From Haematobacter missouriensis (GTDB lineage: Bacteria > Pseudomonadota > Alphaproteobacteria > Rhodobacterales > Rhodobacteraceae), in the NCBI RefSeq assembly GCF_000740775.1, contig NZ_JFGS01000002.1:186001-250000 (forward strand): a stretch of 64,000 bases of DNA, written 5' to 3'. This document shows positions 6,738 through 17,658 of this stretch, in pieces. Both the position numbers and the translations under genes were made by a program. The first letter of the stretch is position 1; every line of letters begins with the position of its first letter. The notes under the pieces are model-generated. The model did no database searches and was not told the DNA's origin. It saw only the letters and a list, made by a program, of their open reading frames with translations.

Positions 6738-8471
6738 ATGAAGACCGGGCTCAGGTCGCGGATCCGGTTCATTGACTCGCTGGGCTTTCGCCTTGCCGCC
6801 CTGCTGTCCATCGCACTCCTGCCCATCGGCCTTATCGCGGTCGCACAGAGTTCGCGCAGCATCATGGAAAGCCGCCGTATCTCGGATACGGCGCTTCTTG
6901 GCCGAACGGCGGAGGCTGCGGCTTCCGAGCGTACCTTGCTGCTGACGACCTTCGGCGCGGCGGAGGCGCTCGGTGACACCGTGCTCGCCGCGTCGGAGCG
7001 GCCGGAGCAGTGTTCCGCTCTTCTCCGCTCCTTTGTCGCACAGTCTTCCGTGATCGATTTCGTCGGATATACCAACGAAAAAGGGCTTCAGAACTGCATC
7101 TCCGCCGGCACACCAATCGACGTTTCCGAATATGAGCCGTTCCAGACCATGGCGGCACAACAGGAGGTCCTGATACTTGCGTCTGAGGGCAACAGTCGGG
7201 TGTCGGTGCCGAGCGTTGATGTCCGCTGGCCGTTGTTCTCCGAAGGACAGTGGCGGGGGTATCTCTATTTCGGCATTCCGAAAAGCAACATCGGATCCAT
7301 CAGGGACTATTCAGAAGGAGTCCGCCGCCCCACGGTCATCACTTTCAACGCACGCGGCGAAATCCTGACAAGCTCACTGGCGCGGGACGATCTTGAGGGA
7401 CAGCTGCCGGAAGGGCATCCCCTTACGACCTTCGCGGTGGATACGGAGCAGGTTTTCCGGGGTCGCAACAACCATGGAGAAAACCGGCTCTTCGCCGTGG
7501 TCCCGGTGATCCGCGGACAGGTCTTCGCCATCGGTAGCTGGGGGCCGAGAGAGGATCTAGCCGCCATCAGCATTCCGGCTGCCGTCCTCTATCCTTTGTT
7601 GATGTGGGCCGTCAGCCTTGTTGTTGCTTATCTGGCGGTTCATCGCCTTGTCATCCGCCACATCCGTGAAATGCGGGGCCAGATGCGCCGCTTCGCGCTC
7701 GGACAGCGGGATACAGCTCCCGAAGTGTTGACAGACGCCCCCGCCGAAATTCAGGAGATGAGCCATACGTTCCACAACCTCACCCGCATCCTGATCCGGG
7801 ACGAGGATGCGCTGGAAGCGTCTCTGAGCGAAAAGACTGTTCTGCTGAAAGAGGTGCACCATCGGGTGAAGAACAATCTTCAGCTCATCGCGTCGATCAT
7901 GAACATGCAAATCCGTCGGGTGAAGGAGCCCTCTGCCCGCCGCGTGTTGAAGAGTGTTCAGAACAGGGTGATGAGCCTCGCCTCCGTACACCGCAGTCTT
8001 TATCAGGCCGAGCAGCTTTCCGCCGCGCGGGTGGACAGGCTGATTTCCGAGATCGTCGATCAGATGGCCACCGTGGCCACGGACGGACATCACCGGATCG
8101 ATATCCGCAAGGACCTAGCGGAGATCACTCTCTACCCCGATCAGGCTGTGCCGCTTGCCCTGCTGACAACCGAAGCCTTCACCAACGCGCTAAAATATAT
8201 CGGGAGACCTGCGCAGGGTGATCCGTGGGTGCGCATAGCCCTGTCGCAGCCGGAGCCGGGACTGGCCATATTCTCCGTTGAAAACACACTCGGCACCGAG
8301 ATTTTCGGAGAGGAGGAGCGGGATGCCCAGGCGGCCAGCACCGGTCTCGGCTCGCAGCTCATCCAGGCTTTCGTCGTGCAGCTGGAGGGAGAGCTTCTTA
8401 CCGCCGAGGTGGAAGGCGAGTTCTACCGGCTGGCGGTCAGCTTTCCCGTTCAGGCTTTCACGCCCGCCTGA
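6738..8471 (+). CDS. Membrane sensor histidine kinase, HisKA_2/HWE type (candidate PhyR kinase)
   Basis: 577 residues: transmembrane helix at about 16-36, a periplasmic sensing region to about 272, a second helix at about 275-300, then a dimerisation/phosphotransfer domain with EVHHRVKNNLQLIASI (His 374/375) typical of HisKA_2 kinases, and a HATPase domain (N box TTEAFTNALKYI near 474; GLGSQLIQ near 536). It lies 21 bases after ecfG in the same orientation. Kinases of this family next to phyR-nepR-ecfG commonly phosphorylate PhyR; that role is an inference from position and family. Confidence 0.88.
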   Translation: MKTGLRSRIRFIDSLGFRLAALLSIALLPIGLIAVAQSSRSIMESRRISDTALLGRTAEAAASERTLLLTTFGAAEALGDTVLAASERPEQCSALLRSFVAQSSVIDFVGYTNEKGLQNCISAGTPIDVSEYEPFQTMAAQQEVLILASEGNSRVSVPSVDVRWPLFSEGQWRGYLYFGIPKSNIGSIRDYSEGVRRPTVITFNARGEILTSSLARDDLEGQLPEGHPLTTFAVDTEQVFRGRNNHGENRLFAVVPVIRGQVFAIGSWGPREDLAAISIPAAVLYPLLMWAVSLVVAYLAVHRLVIRHIREMRGQMRRFALGQRDTAPEVLTDAPAEIQEMSHTFHNLTRILIRDEDALEASLSEKTVLLKEVHHRVKNNLQLIASIMNMQIRRVKEPSARRVLKSVQNRVMSLASVHRSLYQAEQLSAARVDRLISEIVDQMATVATDGHHRIDIRKDLAEITLYPDQAVPLALLTTEAFTNALKYIGRPAQGDPWVRIALSQPEPGLAIFSVENTLGTEIFGEEERDAQAASTGLGSQLIQAFVVQLEGELLTAEVEGEFYRLAVSFPVQAFTPA

Positions 8472-8478
8472 CATTTGC

Positions 8479-8503
8479 GGAACCAGAACCGAGTTCCCGC
8501 GTT
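8479..8503 (+). promoter_or_regulatory. EcfG-dependent promoter for csbD
   Basis: GGAAC at 8479-8483, a 16-base spacer, CGTT at 8500-8503: exact EcfG consensus, 26 bases before the csbD start codon. Confidence 0.85.
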
Positions 8504-8529
8504 GATCGTCAGGAAGCAAGGAGATCACG

Positions 8530-8730
8530 ATGAACTGGGACCAGATCGAAGGCAAGTGGACGCAATTCAAGGGCAAAGCCAAGGAAAAATGGGGCGATAT
8601 CACCGATGACGATCTGGATAAGATCGCCGGTAAACGTGATCAGCTCGTTGGCAAGCTTCAGGAAAAATACGGCTACGCCAAGGATCAGGCTGAAAAGGAA
8701 GTGGACGAATTCTCCAGTTCCATGCGCTGA
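8530..8730 (+). CDS. csbD: CsbD family stress protein
   Basis: A 66-residue, highly charged protein with the CsbD signature MNWDQIEGKWTQFKGKAKEK, then WGDITDDDLDKIAGKRDQL and KYGYAKDQAEKEVDEF. CsbD proteins are abundant general-stress proteins without a known biochemical activity. A good ribosome site (CAAGGAGATCACG) precedes the ATG and an exact EcfG promoter lies at 8479-8503, so stress control through PhyR-NepR-EcfG is likely. A terminator follows. Confidence 0.93.
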   Translation: MNWDQIEGKWTQFKGKAKEKWGDITDDDLDKIAGKRDQLVGKLQEKYGYAKDQAEKEVDEFSSSMR

Positions 8731-8750
8731 CTGCGAGCAGCTTTCATGAC

Positions 8751-8785
8751 AAAGCCCCGGTATACACCGGGGCTTTCCTATTTTT
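8751..8785 (+). terminator. Intrinsic terminator between csbD and gyrB
   Basis: Stem AAAGCCCCGG/CCGGGGCTTT with a TATACA loop, followed by a T-rich tract on the plus strand; its symmetry lets it serve the convergent gyrB as well. Confidence 0.85.
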
Positions 8786-8797
8786 CGCGGTAGAACC

Positions 8798-11263
<2,466 letters not shown>

Positions 11264-11312
11264 TTATAGCGGGGGGAGCATGAAATGTCACCCTCGGACA
11301 CAATATTTGGTG

Positions 11313-11933
11313 TCAGAGAAATGCGATCGCGCCTCCGACGAGGATGAGCAGACCCCCCGCGATGCGGTTGGTGCGCGCCATCGCCGAGGGCGAGGACAGA
11401 ACCGCCCGCGCGCGCGAGACGGCGGCAGCGGCGATGAGGTTGCCAGCCAGTGGCACGGCGGCGGAGACGGCCACGATCACCGTCAGATCCGCGGCTCCGG
11501 CATGGGACAGATCGAAGAACCCCGGAAGAACAGCCATGTAGAACAGGATCGCCTTCGGATTGCCGAGGATGGCCATCACCCCGGCGGAGAACCCCGACCA
11601 CAGGCCGGGACGGGCCAGACGGCTGTCACGATCAGGCGGCGCGCCGGCGTTGCGGATCAGCCCCCAGCCGAGCCACAGGAACATCGCCACTGCCACCCAG
11701 CGCATTAAGTCGAGCGCCCAAGCGTTGGCGGTGATGAACCAGGCCATGCCGAACGCGGCGACCAGTGGCCACAGCACATCCCCCACGGTCACGCCGAGCG
11801 CCAGCGGCCAGGCGGCGGAGAACCCGCCGGAAAGCGCCCGCGCCGTGATGGCCACGAAAACAGGGCCCGGCGTCAGCCAGAGCACGAACAGCGCTCCTGC
11901 ATAGAGCCAAAGCGCCTCCGCCGTCAGGGTCAT
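11313..11933 (-). CDS. LysE/RhtB family amino-acid exporter
   Basis: A 206-residue membrane protein with about six hydrophobic segments. The N-terminal LWLTPGPVFVAITARALSGG block and GVTVGDVLWPL are the hallmarks of the LysE/RhtB family, which exports amino acids or their analogues. The substrate cannot be read from the sequence. It lies between gyrB and map on the same strand with gaps of 79 and 55 bases, so an operon is not certain. Confidence 0.85.
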   Translation of the reverse strand: MTLTAEALWLYAGALFVLWLTPGPVFVAITARALSGGFSAAWPLALGVTVGDVLWPLVAAFGMAWFITANAWALDLMRWVAVAMFLWLGWGLIRNAGAPPDRDSRLARPGLWSGFSAGVMAILGNPKAILFYMAVLPGFFDLSHAGAADLTVIVAVSAAVPLAGNLIAAAAVSRARAVLSSPSAMARTNRIAGGLLILVGGAIAFL

Positions 11934-11988
11934 GCGAGACTGTCGCGCTGAGCCGCATGATCAGCGGCCAGTCTGGCGGACGCGACCC

Positions 11989-12813
11989 TCACAGCGAAGG
12001 ATAGAACCTGTCCGCAGGGGACAGAGTGAAGATCTCGCAGCCTGTCGCCGTCACGCCGACGGCATGCTCGAACTGTGCGGAGAGCGACTTGTCCCGCGTG
12101 ACCGCCGTCCAGTCATCGGCAAGCACCTTGGTTTCCGGGCGACCGAGATTCACCATCGGTTCGATGGTGAAGAACATCCCCTCTTCCAGCATGGGGCCGG
12201 AGCCGGGACGGCCATAGTGCAGCACGTTCGGCGGCGCGTGGAACACCCGCCCGATGCCGTGGCCGCAGAAATCGCGTACGACCGACATGCGCTGACCTTC
12301 CACATAGGTCTGAATCGCGTGACCGATATCGCCGAAGGTGTTGCCGGGCTTCACCTGCTCGATGCCGAGCATCAGCGAGTCATGCGTCACGCGGATCAGG
12401 CGTTCCGCTTTCCGCGAGGGGGTGCCCGCGACATACATGCGCGAGCTGTCTCCAAACCAGCCGTCCAGAATCACCGTCACGTCGATGTTCAGGATGTCGC
12501 CGTCCTTCAGCACCTTTGCACCCGGAATCCCGTGGCAGACCACGTGGTTCACGCTGATGCAGGAGGCGTGCTGATAACCGCGATAACCGATTGTGGCGGA
12601 GACCGTACCCTTCTCCGTCACCTTCCGGGTGATGATGTCGTCGATCTCCGCCGTCGTGGCACCGGGATAGACCGCCTCGCCGATCTCATCGAGAATCTCG
12701 GCGGCGATACGACCGGCGGCGTACATGCCGGCGAAGTCTTCAGGATCGTGGATTCGGATGCCGTCCTTCGTCAGACGGCCATGGTGGCGATCGTCCACAG
12801 GCAGCTCCGTCAA
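11989..12813 (-). CDS. map: Type I methionine aminopeptidase
   Basis: 274 residues. Removes the initiator methionine from nascent proteins. All metal ligands of the pita-bread fold are visible: Asp in LNIDVTVILDGWFGD and the second Asp five positions on in the same block, His in CGHGIGRVFH, Glu in FFTIEPM and Glu in FEHAVGVT; the substrate-contact His lies in HASCISVNHVVCHG. Type I because there is no insertion between the last two ligand blocks. The gene follows sfsA on the same strand with a 23-base gap. Confidence 0.96.
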   Translation of the reverse strand: MTELPVDDRHHGRLTKDGIRIHDPEDFAGMYAAGRIAAEILDEIGEAVYPGATTAEIDDIITRKVTEKGTVSATIGYRGYQHASCISVNHVVCHGIPGAKVLKDGDILNIDVTVILDGWFGDSSRMYVAGTPSRKAERLIRVTHDSLMLGIEQVKPGNTFGDIGHAIQTYVEGQRMSVVRDFCGHGIGRVFHAPPNVLHYGRPGSGPMLEEGMFFTIEPMVNLGRPETKVLADDWTAVTRDKSLSAQFEHAVGVTATGCEIFTLSPADRFYPSL

Positions 12814-12836
12814 TTGTGATGGCCCCTAGATAGTCA

Positions 12837-13562
12837 TTAGCTCCGGGATTTGCCAGAGCCGGGACGCACCGGCACGGCGGGCCCGAGCGTCAATTCTTCC
12901 GGGGCGATCCGCGTCGCGTGGGCGATCACCTCCACCCCCGCGACCTGCGCCGCCTCCGCGGCGCGCGCATAGGCCGGGTCGATGTCTCCCGCGACCGCCA
13001 CCGCGTCGCAGTCGGAACGGCCGAGCAGGTAGAGCAATACGGCCCGGCGCCCCTCTCCAGCCGCCGCAGCAAGCTCCGCCAGATGACGTGCGCCCCGCGC
13101 CGTCACAGTGTCGGGAAACTCGCCCAGCCGTCCCTCCCGACGCAGCGTGACGCTCTTGACCTCCACCAGTGCGTCGGGCAGCCCCGCGCCTGTGAGCAGG
13201 AAATCCGCACGGCTCGCCTGACCGTAGCGCACCTCGGCGCGGTGGGTGCCATAGGCCGCGAACGCAGGGAGCGCGCCGTTCCGCAATGCCTCTGCCACGA
13301 TACGGTTGGGTGTGGAGGTGTCGATGTTCACCAACGTCCCATCCGGCAATTCCGTCAGCCGCCAGCCGTAGCGCAGCTTGCGCCGTGGATCGTCGTTCCC
13401 CTCCACCCAGATCGGCATCCCGGGCTCTGCCAGACCCGTCATCGCGCCAGGATTGGGACAATGGGCCACATGCTGCGTCCCGTCCTCCAGCAGGATGTCG
13501 GCGAGGAAGCGTTTGTAGCGGCGCAGCAGCCGGACCCGGCGGAGAGGGGATTGAAAGCGCAT
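12837..13562 (-). CDS. sfsA: DNA/RNA nuclease SfsA (sugar fermentation stimulation protein)
   Basis: 241 residues with the SfsA order of motifs: RRYKRFLADILLEDG (OB-like N-terminal part), AHCPNPGAMTGL, NIDTSTPNRIVAEAL, then the nuclease-like core FPDTVTARGARHLAEL and VEVKSVTL. First described as a DNA-binding activator of maltose genes in E. coli; the core resembles restriction-endonuclease folds. It is upstream of map and divergent from the CinA-like gene at 13628. Confidence 0.93.
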   Translation of the reverse strand: MRFQSPLRRVRLLRRYKRFLADILLEDGTQHVAHCPNPGAMTGLAEPGMPIWVEGNDDPRRKLRYGWRLTELPDGTLVNIDTSTPNRIVAEALRNGALPAFAAYGTHRAEVRYGQASRADFLLTGAGLPDALVEVKSVTLRREGRLGEFPDTVTARGARHLAELAAAAGEGRRAVLLYLLGRSDCDAVAVAGDIDPAYARAAEAAQVAGVEVIAHATRIAPEELTLGPAVPVRPGSGKSRS

Positions 13563-13627
13563 CGTCAGGGTCTATAGCTGTGAAGGGGACGCGACAAGAC
13601 GACCGGCATTGCCGGCAGGAGGACAGG

Positions 13628-14359
13628 ATGACGAACCCGACAGCCGCAATGCTGGTGATCGGAGACGAGATCCTCTCCGGTCGAACCAAGGACACCAACA
13701 GCGGCCATCTTGCCGACGAACTGACGGCACGGGGCATCGACCTGCGGGAAATCCGGGTGATTCCCGACGATAACGCCGCCATCGTGGAGGCGGTGCGCTC
13801 GCTTTCCGACAGGTTCGACCATGTTTTCACCTCCGGTGGGATCGGCCCGACGCACGATGACATCACCGCCGATGCGGTGGCCGAAGCCTTCGGCGCAACG
13901 ATCGGCGTTCGGGCGGATGCACGGGAGATCCTCGCGCGCCACTACGCCCGGCAGGGCACGGAACTGAACGAGGCGCGGCTGCGCATGGCCCGCATCCCGG
14001 ACGGCGCCACGCTGATCGACAATCCGATCTCCGCGGCGCCGGGGTTCACCATCGGCAATGTGCATGTGATGGCGGGCGTGCCGACGATCTTCGGCGCGAT
14101 GGTGGCTTCGGTGCTGTCCACCATCGACGGGGGCGCGCCGCTCCTCTCCCAGACCCTCCGCATCGAGCGGGGAGAGGGCGAGGTGGCAACACCGCTCGCC
14201 GATCTCGCGCACCGCTATCCAGAGCTCACGATGGGTTCCTATCCGTTCCAGAAGAACGGCGTCTATGGCACGAATATCGTCGTCCGGGGCACCGATCCCG
14301 GCCGGATCGGCACGGCGGTGACGGAGCTTGCAAGGCTGTTCCCGGAGGCGATCGCGTGA
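13628..14359 (+). CDS. CinA-like molybdopterin-binding domain protein
   Basis: 243 residues, a single MoCF_biosynth (MoaB/MogA-type) domain as in the N-terminal half of CinA: AMLVIGDEILSGRTKDTNS, FTSGGIGPTHDDITADAVAEAF and VMAGVPTIFGAM. The CinA C-terminal amidase domain is absent, so this is the short 'competence/damage-inducible protein A' form common in alphaproteobacteria. The ATG at 13628 follows AGGAGGACAGG. Its stop overlaps the next gene's GTG, giving a tightly packed run of four genes to 16558. Confidence 0.88.
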   Translation: MTNPTAAMLVIGDEILSGRTKDTNSGHLADELTARGIDLREIRVIPDDNAAIVEAVRSLSDRFDHVFTSGGIGPTHDDITADAVAEAFGATIGVRADAREILARHYARQGTELNEARLRMARIPDGATLIDNPISAAPGFTIGNVHVMAGVPTIFGAMVASVLSTIDGGAPLLSQTLRIERGEGEVATPLADLAHRYPELTMGSYPFQKNGVYGTNIVVRGTDPGRIGTAVTELARLFPEAIA

Positions 14360-15066
14360 CTTACGGCGAGGTGATGGACGCCACCTGGCCCGCCGAATCG
14401 CTGCACCGGGCCGGTGAATGGCTCATCCGTGTGTCCCCCGCGGCGGGGGGCAAGCGCGTGCAGGCGATCACGCCCGCAGAACCCGGCACCCCGGACCCGG
14501 AGGAGGCGATCCGCGCCGCCCGCGCCCTTGGCCAACGCCCGATCTTTCGGGTGGAGGCGGAGGATGGCGCGCTGGACAGCCGGCTGGCAGCGGCCGGGCT
14601 GACGAAAATCGACCCCGTCATCTACTACACCGCCCCGACGGCCACGGTGGTGGGCGCGGGGCCGAAGCCGGTCACGGGCTTCACCATCTGGGAACCGTTG
14701 CAGCTCATGCTCGACATCTGGGCGGATTGCGGCACGTCACCGGAGCGGATCGAGGTGATGCATCGCGTCAGGGGGCCGAAGACCGCCCTTCTCGGCCGAT
14801 CGAGGGACCGCGCTTCCGGCGTGGGCTTCGTCGCGCTGGCGGGTGATCGGGCGATGGTCCATTCCCTCGCCGTCCTGCCCGACTTCCGCCGCATGGGCGC
14901 GGGGCGCAACATGATGCAGCGCGCAGCGCTCTGGTCCATGGAACAGGGCGCGGAGGAGATCTCCCTTGCCGTGGAGGCGGAGAACACCGGTGCGCGAGCG
15001 CTATATGATTCGCTCGGCATGCGTGCCGCGGGGGGATACCACTACCGCGTGGGAGGAGACGACTGA
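14356..15066 (+). CDS. GNAT family N-acetyltransferase
   Basis: 236 residues. The C-terminal half carries the GNAT acetyl-CoA site (VHSLAVLPDFRRMGAGRNMM) followed by AEEISLAVEAENTGARALYD and SLGM; the N-terminal half is divergent. Substrate unknown. The GTG start overlaps the upstream stop (GTGA) and the stop overlaps the next ATG (TGATG), so the gene is translationally coupled on both sides. Confidence 0.85.
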   Translation: MTYGEVMDATWPAESLHRAGEWLIRVSPAAGGKRVQAITPAEPGTPDPEEAIRAARALGQRPIFRVEAEDGALDSRLAAAGLTKIDPVIYYTAPTATVVGAGPKPVTGFTIWEPLQLMLDIWADCGTSPERIEVMHRVRGPKTALLGRSRDRASGVGFVALAGDRAMVHSLAVLPDFRRMGAGRNMMQRAALWSMEQGAEEISLAVEAENTGARALYDSLGMRAAGGYHYRVGGDD

Positions 15067-15632
15067 TGACTGACAGCGCAACCGCACTCGACCTGCCGAT
15101 GGTCGATCCGCTGCCGGAGGCAACGGCGAAGTATTTCCGCATCTGCGAGGAGAAGCTGGGACTCGTCCCCAATGTGCTGAAGGCCTATGCCTTCGACATC
15201 GACAAGCTGAACACCTTCACGGCCCTCTACAATGACCTGATGCTCGCCGACAGCGGGCTGACCAAGCTGGAGCGGGAGATGATCGCCGTGGTGGTGTCGT
15301 CTCTCAACCGCTGCTGGTATTGTCAGGTCGCCCACGGCGCGGCGGTGCGGGAGCTGTCCGGCAACCCGGCGCTCGGGGAAGCAATGGTGATGAACTGGCG
15401 CGCGGCGGAGCTGAATGCCCGGCAGACGGCGATGCTGACCTTTGCCGAGAAGCTCACCCTCGACAGCGCGCGTGTCGTGGAGGCGGACCGGGAGGCGCTG
15501 CGGACCGCGGGTTTCTCCGACCGCGACATCTGGGACATCGGCGCGGTCACGGGCTTCTTCAATATGACCAACCGCGTGGCCTCCGCCAGCGACATGCGTC
15601 CCAACGCAGACTACCACGGCATGGCGAGGTGA
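15066..15632 (+). CDS. Peroxidase-related (AhpD/CMD-like) protein
   Basis: 188 residues. The CxxC catalytic pair is in SSLNRCWYCQVAHGAAVREL, with the downstream His, as in AhpD and carboxymuconolactone decarboxylase-like alkylhydroperoxidases; the N-terminal FRICEEKLGLVPNVLKAYA and the FFNMTNRVASAS block match the uncharacterised peroxidase-related family. Probably acts in thiol-dependent peroxide reduction. Overlaps both neighbours, so it belongs to the same operon as the GNAT and OmpA-like genes. Confidence 0.87.
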   Translation: MTDSATALDLPMVDPLPEATAKYFRICEEKLGLVPNVLKAYAFDIDKLNTFTALYNDLMLADSGLTKLEREMIAVVVSSLNRCWYCQVAHGAAVRELSGNPALGEAMVMNWRAAELNARQTAMLTFAEKLTLDSARVVEADREALRTAGFSDRDIWDIGAVTGFFNMTNRVASASDMRPNADYHGMAR

Positions 15633-16558
15633 AGGGGGAGCGCCTGTCACTCCCGCTTCTCGCCCTGCTGATAAGCCCCCTGCCCCTAAGCGCCCTGCCA
15701 CCGGGCGGCGCGCCGGACCTCGGGCTGCCGCCTGATGCCGTGCTGACAGTGGACAGCCATGTGGCGACGGGCAGCTATGCCCTGCCGACCGGGCCTGCCA
15801 ATGACTCCCTCCCCGTGCGGACGGTGGAGGGAGAGGTCACGCGGCAGGTCTGGCGCGTGCCGGGGCCCGGTTTTTCCACCCTTGATGCGCTGACGGCGAT
15901 GGAGGAGCGGCTTTCGGCGGCGGGTTATCGTACAGGCTTCGCCTGCGAGACGCTGGCCTGCGGGGGCTTCGACTTCCGCTATGCCACCGATGTCGCCCCA
16001 GAGCCGGATATGCATGTCGATCTGGGGGATTTCCGCTTCGCCGTGGCCGAGGGTCCGACAGGCATCGTCAGCCTGTTCGTCAGTCGGTCGAGCGACAGCG
16101 GTTTTGTCCAGATGACCCATGTCTCCCCGCGATCCGCGCGGCCTGCGCCGGAGTCGGTGCCGAAACCGATGCTAACGGAGGCGAGTCCTCAGGGCGATAT
16201 TGCCGAACGGCTTGCGGCAGGGTTTGCCGTCCCCCTTGAGGACCTGCGATTCGCAAGCGGCGCAGCGGCGCTGGATGGCGGAAACTTCCCCTCCCTCGAT
16301 GCCCTTGCGGCATGGCTCAGGGAGGACCCGGGGCGGCGCGTGACCCTTGTCGGCCATACTGACAATTCCGGCACGCTGGAGACAAACCGCGCCCTGTCTC
16401 TCCGGCGGGCCGAAGCCGTGCGCAATTACCTCACAGGCAAGGGCGTCAGCGCCCGCCAGATCCGGGCGGAAGGCGTGGGCTGGCTGGCTCCGCGCGAAAG
16501 CAATGCCACGGAAACCGGCCGCCTTCGCAACAGGCGGGTGGAAGCGGTAGCGGATTAG
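15629..16558 (+). CDS. OmpA-family periplasmic/outer-membrane protein
   Basis: About 309 residues from a GTG at 15629 that overlaps the upstream stop. The N-terminus (VKGERLSLPLLALLISPLPL) is a signal peptide. A middle domain of unknown type contains two Cys (CETLACGG), and the C-terminal 110 residues are an OmpA/MotB peptidoglycan-binding domain: FASGAAALDG, VTLVGHTDNSGTLETNRALS, LSLRRAEAVRNYL and a RLRNRRVEA end. No lipobox was seen. Likely a peptidoglycan-anchored envelope protein. Confidence 0.87.
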   Translation: MKGERLSLPLLALLISPLPLSALPPGGAPDLGLPPDAVLTVDSHVATGSYALPTGPANDSLPVRTVEGEVTRQVWRVPGPGFSTLDALTAMEERLSAAGYRTGFACETLACGGFDFRYATDVAPEPDMHVDLGDFRFAVAEGPTGIVSLFVSRSSDSGFVQMTHVSPRSARPAPESVPKPMLTEASPQGDIAERLAAGFAVPLEDLRFASGAAALDGGNFPSLDALAAWLREDPGRRVTLVGHTDNSGTLETNRALSLRRAEAVRNYLTGKGVSARQIRAEGVGWLAPRESNATETGRLRNRRVEAVAD

Positions 16559-16712
16559 CAGGCTGCTGAAAGAGGCTTTCAGGTCTGCGTGCTGTGGAAA
16601 TCACTCGCGATCTGAAGAAGGAAAACTACACATTTCGGGGCATTCTAGAGCCGATTTCCCCGCTTTCCTGAGCACAGACATAACACTCAGACCTCTTTCC
16701 GCAGCCTGTTAG
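16559..16712. repeat. Intergenic inverted-repeat element, copy 1
   Basis: The left end reads CAGGCTGCTGAAAGAGG and the right end, inverted, reads CAGGCTGCGGAAAGAGGTC. The element fills the gap between the OmpA-like and LysR genes. Two diverged relatives occur at about 24253-24412 and 49076-49242. Non-coding; looks like a MITE or REP-type element. Confidence 0.6.
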
Positions 16713-16727
16713 GAGAGGCCAGCCACA

Positions 16728-16759
16728 CCCACGCCCACGCCCACGCCCACGCCCACGCC
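16728..16759. repeat. Tandem hexamer repeat (CCCACG)5
   Basis: Five perfect CCCACG units plus CC, immediately downstream of the LysR stop codon (read on the minus strand). Confidence 0.9.
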
Positions 16760-16761
16760 GA

Positions 16762-17658
16762 TCAAACCTGATGCTCCGCAAAGCGATCGCTCAGGAAATC
16801 GATGAAGGCGCGCACCTTCGGCTGCGTAAACCTGCCGGGCGGATAGACGGCATGCACGCCGACTGTCTCCATCGGGAGGCTGGGAATCGCTTCCTCCACC
16901 AGACCCGCCTTCATCGCGTCCGCGTAAAGAAACCGGGGCAGATAGGCGATGCCGAGACCGGAGATTGCCGCATTCAACAGTGACTGGCCGTCATTCACGG
17001 TAAGCCATCCCGTCGTCCGCACCGCGCGGCGCTCCCCCGATGGGGTTATGATCCGCCAGACATTGGCGCTGGCTTCGTTCGAGTAATGCAGCAACCGGTG
17101 ATCGCTCAAATCCTCCACCCGCTTCGGGTGCCCAAACTGCTCGAAGTAGGCAGGTGCCCCAACCATCCTCCGAGTGGTGTTCAACAGCCGTCGCGCACGA
17201 AGCGAGCTGTCCTCCAGCTCCCCCATGCGAATGGCAAGGTCGAACCCCTCCGAGATCAACTCCACGTAGCGGTTGGAGAGGGACATGTTCACCGTCACTT
17301 CCGGGCAGTCGCGCAGAAAATCCGCGAGAATCGGTGACAGCAGGCTGACCCCGAAATCGGTATCGACGGAGACGCGCAGCACCCCGGAGGGCGCTGTCTG
17401 CATGGATGTGACGAGCGCATCGGCCTCTCCGGCGTCGTTCAGCACACGGCGGGCGCGGTCGTAATAGGCCAGCCCGATCTCCGTGGGGCTGACGCGCCGG
17501 GTCGTGCGGTTCAGCAGCCGCGCGCCAAGCCGCGCTTCGAGGGAAGATACATGTTTCGACACGGCCGATTTGGAAATGCCCATCTTGCGCGCCGCATCCG
17601 TGAATCCGCCCTGATCCACGACCGTCGCGAAGGCCTCCATCTCTGTCAGTCGATCCAT
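16762..17658 (-). CDS. LysR family transcriptional regulator
   Basis: 298 residues. N-terminal winged helix-turn-helix (MDRLTEMEAFATVVDQGGFT, then SKSAVSKHVSSLEARLGARL and LNRTTR), followed by a LysR substrate-binding domain with LRVSVDTDFG and SEGFDLAIRMG, typical of the CrgA/DsdC-like subgroup that often regulates an adjacent divergent gene. The divergent neighbour here is the CPBP protease at 18070, 411 bases away, but no link can be shown. Effector unknown. Confidence 0.92.
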   Translation of the reverse strand: MDRLTEMEAFATVVDQGGFTDAARKMGISKSAVSKHVSSLEARLGARLLNRTTRRVSPTEIGLAYYDRARRVLNDAGEADALVTSMQTAPSGVLRVSVDTDFGVSLLSPILADFLRDCPEVTVNMSLSNRYVELISEGFDLAIRMGELEDSSLRARRLLNTTRRMVGAPAYFEQFGHPKRVEDLSDHRLLHYSNEASANVWRIITPSGERRAVRTTGWLTVNDGQSLLNAAISGLGIAYLPRFLYADAMKAGLVEEAIPSLPMETVGVHAVYPPGRFTQPKVRAFIDFLSDRFAEHQV

